Below are positions 58,768-64,000 of a stretch of DNA of 64,000 nucleotides, one piece after another; position 1 is the stretch's first letter, and the number at the start of each line of letters is the position of its first letter. The stretch is from Phaeobacter sp. QD34_24 (GTDB taxonomy: Bacteria; Pseudomonadota; Alphaproteobacteria; Rhodobacterales; Rhodobacteraceae): positions 124,001 to 188,000 of the forward strand of contig NZ_JARCJD010000002.1 in assembly GCF_028890115.1 (NCBI RefSeq). Direction: 5' to 3'. The notes beneath the pieces were generated by a model that had not been told where the DNA came from, made no database searches, and saw only the letters and a program-made list of their open reading frames with translations. The position numbers and the translations under genes were made by a program.

Positions 58768-59031
58768 ATGACAGAACAGATGGAAACCCGTGAAAATCGA
58801 CTCAAAAGGCTGCGCATGCGCTCGATGCGGCGCGGCATCAAGGAGATGGATATCCTGCTGTCTGCTTTCGCGGATGCAAATCTGGACGGTATGGATGCGG
58901 CTCGGCTTGATCTCTATGACCGTCTGCTTCATGAGAACGATCAGGATTTATATCAATGGGTTACGGGGCAAGTCGGCGCGCCTGAAGCCTTTCGGGACCT
59001 GGTGCACGACATATCGCAAACCTATCAATAA
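58768..59031 (+). CDS. sdhE: FAD assembly factor SdhE
   Basis: An 87-residue all-helical protein with the key RGxxE motif in MRRGIKEMDILLSAFAD (about residues 20-36) and DLYDRLLHENDQDLYQWVTGQ. This is SdhE/SDHAF2, required to attach FAD covalently to succinate dehydrogenase SdhA (and FrdA). Length and motif are exact. It lies 14 bp after the XRE gene. No sdh genes are in the window. Confidence 0.95.
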   Translation: MTEQMETRENRLKRLRMRSMRRGIKEMDILLSAFADANLDGMDAARLDLYDRLLHENDQDLYQWVTGQVGAPEAFRDLVHDISQTYQ

Positions 59032-59109
59032 TCATAAAAATCCAGCTTAACTGATTTTTCGGGAATTGTCTGCATTCTCTGTCTCAGCAAATTCGAGTCG
59101 GAGATGCGC

Positions 59110-59607
59110 ATGAGTATGGAAATGCCAATTGGCCAGCAGGACCGCAAAGGGTTCATGACTGGCTATCTTGAAGCGCTGGCACTGGTGGAGCGTCTGCATC
59201 GCCTGCTGCTGGATGTGATCAAGGATGAATTTGAACGCGTCGGCGTTCTGGAAATTAATGCGGTGCAGGCGCTGCTTCTGTTCAACATCGGGGACAATGA
59301 GGTCACCGCTGGCGAGTTGAAGACGCGCGGCTACTATCAGGGCAGCAATGTCAGCTACAACCTGAAGAAGCTGGTGGACATGGGCTATATGCATCACCAG
59401 CGTTGCGAGATCGATCGCCGGTCCGTGCGTGTGCGTCTGACGCCGCGTGGCCGCGAGATTCGCGACATCGTAGCGGGTCTGTTCTCCCGTCATGCCGAAG
59501 GCCTGGAAGGCAAGGGCGTGATCAGCGGCGAAGGGATCGATGACATCACAACCGCATTGAAACGGGTAGAGCGTTACTGGTCTGACCAGATCCGCTATAT
59601 CTACTGA
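59110..59607 (+). CDS. MarR-family winged-helix regulator (LdtR-like)
   Basis: A 165-residue regulator. ATG 59110 is chosen because GGAG (59100-59103) abuts the upstream ATG 59104 but is 6 nt from this one. The winged HTH (about residues 45-125) contains AGELKTRGYYQGSNVSYNLKKLVDMGYMHHQRCEIDRRSVRVRLTPRG. This resembles LdtR of alphaproteobacteria, linked to cell-wall L,D-transpeptidase control, but specific targets are unknown. It is followed by a structured gene-poor region. Confidence 0.88.
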   Translation: MSMEMPIGQQDRKGFMTGYLEALALVERLHRLLLDVIKDEFERVGVLEINAVQALLLFNIGDNEVTAGELKTRGYYQGSNVSYNLKKLVDMGYMHHQRCEIDRRSVRVRLTPRGREIRDIVAGLFSRHAEGLEGKGVISGEGIDDITTALKRVERYWSDQIRYIY

Positions 59608-59993
59608 CCTTTTGCGCAGGCGTTTCTGGACCGCATGACGGTCTGCGGCAAGAATTGCTGCCCTGCCTGCCAGATCGGCGCTTTGGGACTAAAGCTGCAA
59701 AAGGCAGCCACATTTCACCGACTTGAAGAATTCAAGGTTTGGACATCAGCGACGCCAGAACAGTTCCCCCAAAACGGGGCGTCGCTCAGGTAAGAATACC
59801 TCCCCCCAGATCACACCCCCAAGCGCCCGGACGGAAACGGTCCGGGCTAGGCGCATAAGCGGCAGCCGCTGTCATCAGGCGGTATCAGCTGCAGCAGTCA
59901 CGGTAGGTTCAGCCTGCGAGCGCCAAGGTCAAGTCAAGACTAAACAAGGCGGCCCGATGGGCCGCCTTTGTCATAATGACATGTTGCGTCTGC
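59608..59993 (+). other. Structured intergenic region, candidate small RNA
   Basis: A 386-bp region without a supported protein gene. In order on the plus strand: a hairpin AGCGACGCC (59748-59756) / GGCGTCGCT (59778-59786) with a C-rich loop; AGGTA-AGAA-TACCT (59788-59801) followed by CCCCCC (59802-59807); GCCCGGAC (59825-59832) / GTCCGGGC (59840-59847); then a terminator at 59946-59968. This succession of hairpins with exposed C-runs before a terminator resembles an anti-SD-type small RNA. Confidence 0.5.
59946..59969. terminator. Intrinsic terminator (bidirectional) before gloA
   Basis: Perfect 10-bp stem AAGGCGGCCC (59946-59955), loop GAT, GGGCCGCCTT (59959-59968), with T residues on both strands. 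It would end the minus-strand glyoxalase gene (stop at 59994) or a plus-strand RNA. Confidence 0.85.
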
Positions 59994-60422
59994 TCACCAG
60001 TGGCCGGTGCTTTCCATGCTGGCCCAGGGTTCGGCAGGCTCCAGCGCGTCGCCGTTTTGCAGCAGTTCGACCGAGACATTGTCCGGCGAGCGGACAAAGG
60101 CCATGCGCCCATCCCGCGGCGGGCGATTGATGGTGACCCCGTTGTCCTGCAGATGCTGGCACATCTCGTAGATGTTATCGACGCCATAGGCGAGATGCCC
60201 GAAATGGCGGCTGTCGCTGGGCAGGCCGTCGTCGCCGTCCCAGTTGTAGGTGAGTTCGATCGGCGCTTCGTGCTGTCCGGGAGGGGCCAGGAAGATCAGC
60301 GAGAAGCGGCCTTCTTCGCTGTCGTAGCGGCGTGTCTCTTCCAGGCCCAGGAGCTTGAAAAAGGCCATGGACTTCTCCAGATCCTTCACCCGGATCATGG
60401 TATGCAGATAGGTAAGGGGCAT
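59994..60422 (-). CDS. gloA: Lactoylglutathione lyase (glyoxalase I)-like
   Basis: A 142-residue VOC protein. MPLTYLHTMIRVKDLEKSMAFFKLLGLEETRRYD carries the first metal-binding His (LHTMIRV). RFSLIFLAPPGQHEAPIELTYNW provides the Glu, and HFGHLAYGVDNIYEM the next His. The last ligand is in SPDNVSVELLQ. This matches glyoxalase I, which converts the methylglyoxal-glutathione adduct to S-lactoylglutathione. It lies upstream of the structured region at 59.6-60.0 kb on the minus strand, ending near the terminator. Confidence 0.9.
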   Translation of the reverse strand: MPLTYLHTMIRVKDLEKSMAFFKLLGLEETRRYDSEEGRFSLIFLAPPGQHEAPIELTYNWDGDDGLPSDSRHFGHLAYGVDNIYEMCQHLQDNGVTINRPPRDGRMAFVRSPDNVSVELLQNGDALEPAEPWASMESTGHW

Positions 60423-60494
60423 CAGTTGTTCCCTGGTCAGATTTCGCTTGGGGGAGAGCTTAGCTGTCAGGGCGGGAAAGTCGAGGGGCGGAGC

Positions 60495-61919
60495 TCAGAA
60501 CGCAGACTGAATGCCGAAATTCACGCCAAATCGATGCGATTCGTAGAGGCCGATATTGCTGTCCACCTTGGCGGCAGACATCCGAAGCGTCGGGTTGAAA
60601 CCGTAGTAGTCGATCTTGTTGAACGTGAGGGACAGATCCGCCTGGAAGCGGTCATCCTGTCGTCCGTCCGGGCTATGGGGGGACTGGTCGTAATCGCGGA
60701 TGCGTCCCCATAGGCCGAATTGCGCGGTTGCTCCGAAAATGGGCTTGGCCAGCGTCAGCTGAGTGCGGACGCCGATTTCCTCGAATTCATCGGCAGCCCG
60801 GTTCGAGGTCGCTCCGGCAAGGGTCAGATTGGTCCAGAGCGCGGCACCGGACGGCAGCTTGAAACTGTAGGACATATCGGCGCGCCAGGTGCTTTGATCG
60901 CTGGTGAGAATCCCGTCCTGGATTTCATGCGACAGGCGCGCGTTGATCCTGCGGTCCCGGTCTAACTTGAAGCTTTGACCGGCTGACAGGCGTAGGAAGC
61001 GCGCATATTCCTCACCGCCGTACCAGCTTTGGCCAAGGTCCGCCGCCGCGCGAAACTCGCCCTTCTGGCCTAGGTTGATGCCGCGCAGCCCATAGCCGAT
61101 CTGATAGGAGGTGAAGGCAAAATCATTGCCCTCCACGCCAGGCGCCTGGGCCTTTGCCTCTGAGGACAGCGTGTAGCTGCGGGCAGTCAGCGAAAAGGCC
61201 AGATCATGCGCCCGCGTGGCGGTCTGGTGAAACCTGTATCTGGACTGCAGCCCCAGCGCATATTCGATTCCCGAAAGCGCGCGCTGGCTTCCGCCCAGTT
61301 GATACTCGACCGGTTGTCCCAGCAGCAGTTCGGACAATTCGTAATTCAGGAAGGAAGAGCGTTCGGAGGAGCCGTTGTTGATATTGGATTCCGGGGAAAC
61401 CGAGAATGAGAACCGGTGCAGCCAGGGGGTGCTGGCGCGCAGATAGCGGAAATCCCGCACCGCCCGGCGCTCCAGGTGCTTGTCGGGTGCGTGTTCGACC
61501 GCCCGGCGCAGCCAGAATTGCGCCAGGGTGCGTTGACCGCCCGAGGACAGCGCCTGCGCCATGATCAGGGCAGCGGCGTATTTCTCTTCCTCTGTTTCGG
61601 AAAGGGTCCAGGCCTGTTTGGCCGCCTTGCGCGCCAGGGTGTAATCGCCCAGGTCCCGTGCGGCACGGGACCTGATCAGCAGGGCCGAGCGGTCATGCGG
61701 GTCGCGCGCAATCAGCGCATCCGCAAGCGCCATGGCCTGCCTCGGGTTGCGCAGGCGCAGCAAATCGGCCGCCGCAGTGCGCATCTGCGGCGGGGTCAGC
61801 ACGGTGCGGTCTTCGGGGGCTGCGGCCAGCGGGCCGCTGCCAACCCAGGGCAGGAGCGCGCAGAACAGCAGCGCCGCCCCCCGATGTGCTGATTTTCCTA
61901 TGCGCCGGGCGCGCCGCAT
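60495..61919 (-). CDS. SLAM-like surface lipoprotein assembly modifier (TPR + DUF560 barrel)
   Basis: A 474-residue outer-membrane protein. A signal peptide (residues 1-34, ending GPLAAAPED) is followed by TPR-like helices (about 45-155: LLRLRNPRQAMALADALIARDPHD, LARKAAKQAWTLSETEEEKYAAAL). From about 165, alternating hydrophobic strands form a barrel that ends with Phe (GVNFGIQSAF). This is the Slam/DUF560 plan: TPR domain plus barrel that moves lipoproteins to the cell surface. The gene overlaps by one base the end of a TbpB-like lipoprotein gene, its presumed client. Confidence 0.85.
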   Translation of the reverse strand: MRRARRIGKSAHRGAALLFCALLPWVGSGPLAAAPEDRTVLTPPQMRTAAADLLRLRNPRQAMALADALIARDPHDRSALLIRSRAARDLGDYTLARKAAKQAWTLSETEEEKYAAALIMAQALSSGGQRTLAQFWLRRAVEHAPDKHLERRAVRDFRYLRASTPWLHRFSFSVSPESNINNGSSERSSFLNYELSELLLGQPVEYQLGGSQRALSGIEYALGLQSRYRFHQTATRAHDLAFSLTARSYTLSSEAKAQAPGVEGNDFAFTSYQIGYGLRGINLGQKGEFRAAADLGQSWYGGEEYARFLRLSAGQSFKLDRDRRINARLSHEIQDGILTSDQSTWRADMSYSFKLPSGAALWTNLTLAGATSNRAADEFEEIGVRTQLTLAKPIFGATAQFGLWGRIRDYDQSPHSPDGRQDDRFQADLSLTFNKIDYYGFNPTLRMSAAKVDSNIGLYESHRFGVNFGIQSAF

Positions 61920-62971
61920 TAGGGGACGTTGTTGTAGACGATGAAGCCGCCGGTTTCACGGGTCGAGGCGGCGATCGGATCCAGGGTGTTTTCCAGAACG
62001 ACAACCCCGACGATCTCCTCGGCATCGTCGCCGGACACGATGGCGTAGTAATTGCCGGTCTCGTAGATCTGCAACTCGCCGTTTGCATCGGTGTATCTGC
62101 TGTGCAGCGTGCCGATGATCTCGCCGTTTTCGTCCAGGTTGTTGGGGCCGACATCGAAGGTCACGACCGGGATGCCCGATAGGGTCAGGTTGTTGTCGGC
62201 GTTGATCCGGTTGATGACGTCACTGGTGATGTCGGCGCCGTTCATATCGTAGATGGTGCGGTTGGACAGGGTGCCGGATACCGCGTCTCCGCGTCCGCCC
62301 GTGGTCGGGTTGAAATCGTCAAAGTCGATGGCGATCTGCACATCCGCCGTGGTGTATTCGAGGCCGCCGGAGCCGTTGAAATCGCGGATCCCGGCCAGCG
62401 TGCCATTGTACTGCGCCTGCCCGGAGGAGGGCAGGGTGACGGCGTTGTCGCGCTGATAGATGAAGCCACCGAACCCGTAATCCGCATAGGCGCCGGTGCG
62501 CACGATGGCGAACTGGGTATTGCCCGAGGTGCTGACGCCATAGATGGCGCGATGGGTGAACTGGTTGATCGCCTCACTGTCGTTGATGTCGGTGTATTGC
62601 GCATCCGCCTCGTAGACCGCAAAGGGCCCCAGGCTGCTGACCGCAGAGCCACGGGCATAGGTTCCGTCACCGTCAAAGGCGAGGTTGTCGACCGAGAAGG
62701 TGTCGTTGCGCCGGTTGTAGCTGATGTCGGTGGCATAGCCGTTGCCGTCATAGGGCTCTTCGGTGCTGGTGCCTTCACGCCGGAAAATGCCGACTTCCGG
62801 AGCGGGTGAGGCCGTGCCTGGCGGGATACCATCGCTGTCGATGCCCGTTCCGGTGTCGGTGCCTGTGTCGGTCCCGGTGCCTGCGTCCGTCGTGTCTTCG
62901 GAGAACGGATTGCCACCCCCGCATGCGGATAGCGCAAGCGCCGCAATAAATGCGCCTGTGATCTTGTTCAT
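61919..62971 (-). CDS. TbpB-like lipoprotein, predicted SLAM client
   Basis: A 350-residue predicted lipoprotein (lipobox LSAC, Cys17, then CGGGN). A low-complexity Thr/Gly/Asp linker (DAGTGTDTGTDTGTGID) separates the anchor from a C-terminal beta domain with segments YNGTLAGIRDFNGSGGLEYTT and GDAVSGTLSNRTIYD. Their alternating pattern resembles the barrel domains of TbpB/HpuA-type surface lipoproteins. It is immediately upstream of and overlapping the SLAM-like gene, as typical SLAM substrate genes are. Its ligand is unknown; no TonB receptor is adjacent. Confidence 0.78.
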   Translation of the reverse strand: MNKITGAFIAALALSACGGGNPFSEDTTDAGTGTDTGTDTGTGIDSDGIPPGTASPAPEVGIFRREGTSTEEPYDGNGYATDISYNRRNDTFSVDNLAFDGDGTYARGSAVSSLGPFAVYEADAQYTDINDSEAINQFTHRAIYGVSTSGNTQFAIVRTGAYADYGFGGFIYQRDNAVTLPSSGQAQYNGTLAGIRDFNGSGGLEYTTADVQIAIDFDDFNPTTGGRGDAVSGTLSNRTIYDMNGADITSDVINRINADNNLTLSGIPVVTFDVGPNNLDENGEIIGTLHSRYTDANGELQIYETGNYYAIVSGDDAEEIVGVVVLENTLDPIAASTRETGGFIVYNNVP

Positions 62972-63125
62972 GATGTGCCTGCCTCTGCTCGAAGTTCTCG
63001 GCGTTTTTTCTTCACCCTTTTCTGCTGCAGGCGAAAAGTCAACGGGTTTGCGCCTGGGCGTGCGGCTTTATGCGGAAGGCTGACTGGAAAGCCATAGTCC
63101 TATGTGTTTGTCTGGCCGCCGGGCC

Positions 63126-63154
63126 TTGGCGTGACCGCGTGCAACGGCTATGAC
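63126..63154 (+). promoter_or_regulatory. Candidate thyA promoter
   Basis: TTGGCG (63126-63131), 17-bp spacer and TATGAC (63149-63154). Located 60 bp before the thyA start. The AAGGGGG SD follows. Confidence 0.5.
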
Positions 63155-63214
63155 CGTGGATAAAGCGGCCCGCCAGGTGGGCAAGGGCTGGTAAGGGGCG
63201 GCAAGGGGGAAAAC

Positions 63215-64000
63215 ATGCAGCAATATCACGATGCATTGCGCCATATTCTGGATCACGGTGTGCCAAGCAGTGACCGCACCGGCACCGGCACGCTGTCCTG
63301 TTTCGGCATGCAGGCGCGCTATCCCCTGGCCGATGGGTTTCCGCTGGTCACCACCAAAAAGTTGCACCTGCGCTCGATCGTTCACGAGCTGCTGTGGTTC
63401 CTCTCCGGCGATACCAATATCCGCTATCTCAAGGACAACGGCGTGTCGATCTGGGATGAATGGGCCGATGAAAACGGTGACCTGGGGCCGGTCTACGGCT
63501 ACCAGTGGCGCCGGTTTCCCCGGCTGGAGCTGGTTCCCGGAACCACCGGGGATGAGCCGCTCTATCGTGCGGGCAGCGTCGATCAGATTGCCGATCTGGT
63601 GCGGATGATCGAGACCTCTCCCGACAGTCGTCGCCTGATCGTTTCCGCCTGGAACCCGGCGGATGTCCCCGATATGGCGCTGCCGCCCTGCCATACCCTG
63701 TGGCAGGTGCGCATCCTGGGCGGCAAGCTGCATCTGCAGCTCTATCAGCGCTCTGCCGACATGTTCCTGGGCGTGCCCTTCAATATCGCCTCTTATGCGC
63801 TGCTGCAGGCGATGCTGGCCCATGTGACCGGCTATGAGGTGGGGGATTTCATTCACACCATGGGCGATGCGCATATCTACACCAACCATATGGATCAGGT
63901 GCAGGAGCAGCTGTCGCGCACGCCAAAACCCCTGCCCAGCCTGCGGATCAAACGGGAGGTCACGTCGATCTTCGATTTCCGCTACGAGGATTTCGAGTTC
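63215..64000 (+). CDS. thyA: Thymidylate synthase (3' truncated by window)
   Basis: The first 262 codons of a ThyA-type thymidylate synthase; no stop occurs before the window end. [28 protein letters not shown] is the family start with AAGGGGG upstream. Key motifs: [40 protein letters not shown], the catalytic Cys159 in LPPCHTLWQ, and [20 protein letters not shown]. It converts dUMP to dTMP with methylenetetrahydrofolate. The C-terminal residues lie beyond the window. Confidence 0.97.
   Translation, partial: MQQYHDALRHILDHGVPSSDRTGTGTLSCFGMQARYPLADGFPLVTTKKLHLRSIVHELLWFLSGDTNIRYLKDNGVSIWDEWADENGDLGPVYGYQWRRFPRLELVPGTTGDEPLYRAGSVDQIADLVRMIETSPDSRRLIVSAWNPADVPDMALPPCHTLWQVRILGGKLHLQLYQRSADMFLGVPFNIASYALLQAMLAHVTGYEVGDFIHTMGDAHIYTNHMDQVQEQLSRTPKPLPSLRIKREVTSIFDFRYEDFEF

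Noticed and set aside
59608-59993. Possible tmRNA, RNase P or 4.5S RNA in the marR-gloA interval
   Set aside because: None of the hallmark sequences (tag-coding segment, GAGGAAAGTCCGGGC-like core, SRP GGAA tetraloop motif) were found; only a generic small RNA candidate is kept.

Overview
The window is high-GC DNA from an alphaproteobacterium, most likely a marine member of the Roseobacter group (Rhodobacteraceae). The evidence is the gene content: a choline-O-sulfate/choline-to-betaine (bet) cluster, a propionyl-CoA carboxylase/methylmalonyl-CoA mutase locus with a PccR-type regulator, an HdaA-type DnaA paralogue, RTX-tailed type I secretion substrates and a short prolyl-tRNA synthetase. No rRNA, tRNA, CRISPR array, insertion sequence or prophage was found. 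Both ends cut genes: an SLC13 permease on the left and thyA on the right.

Layout. 0-3 kb: two convergent SLC13 permeases; a 12-G homopolymer lies just upstream of the second. 3-8 kb: yebC, a DUF1036 protein, a divergent argP/argO pair and a DMT exporter. 7.7-13.7 kb: betI divergent from betC, a small Cys-rich protein, betB, DUF2306 and betA, which together convert choline sulfate to glycine betaine. 13.8-19.2 kb: a lipoprotein, a DUF465 protein, pccR, a Bcr/CflA-type transporter and a serralysin-like M10 protease. 19.4-29.7 kb: propionyl-CoA to succinyl-CoA genes (pccB, pccA, methylmalonyl-CoA mutase) with several small unknown genes between them, including a 46-residue lipoprotein. TTTGCAAA-type sites lie upstream of both pccR and pccB, which links regulator and target.

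29.9-38 kb: a glyoxalase-like protein, GNAT acetyltransferase, TerB-DnaJ protein, EEP-family protein, ppx, hdaA, an AI-2E-family permease and an FAD oxidoreductase. 38-45 kb: proS, an RTX spondin-domain protein, LolC/E-LolD, a c-type cytochrome, an HExxH lipoprotein and a thioesterase. 45-50 kb: an unusually AT-rich membrane protein overlapping the end of parE, then a PLP decarboxylase and a peroxidase-related protein. 50-59.6 kb: epoxide-hydrolase-like protein, ppk2, DUF1007 plus a Ni/Co exporter, a lipase-like hydrolase, a MATE pump, an aminotransferase, an XRE regulator, sdhE and a MarR regulator. 60-64 kb: a glyoxalase, a two-gene unit of a TbpB-like lipoprotein and a SLAM-like (DUF560) outer-membrane protein, and thyA.

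Most interesting leads: the lipoprotein/SLAM pair (60.5-63 kb); the PccR half-sites; two highly structured intergenic regions that could be RNAs or palindromic elements (about 44.86-45.06 kb and 59.75-59.97 kb); the poly-G tract; and the uncharacterised genes embedded in the propionate locus. Family assignments rest on motif and overall sequence recognition by eye, without database searches.
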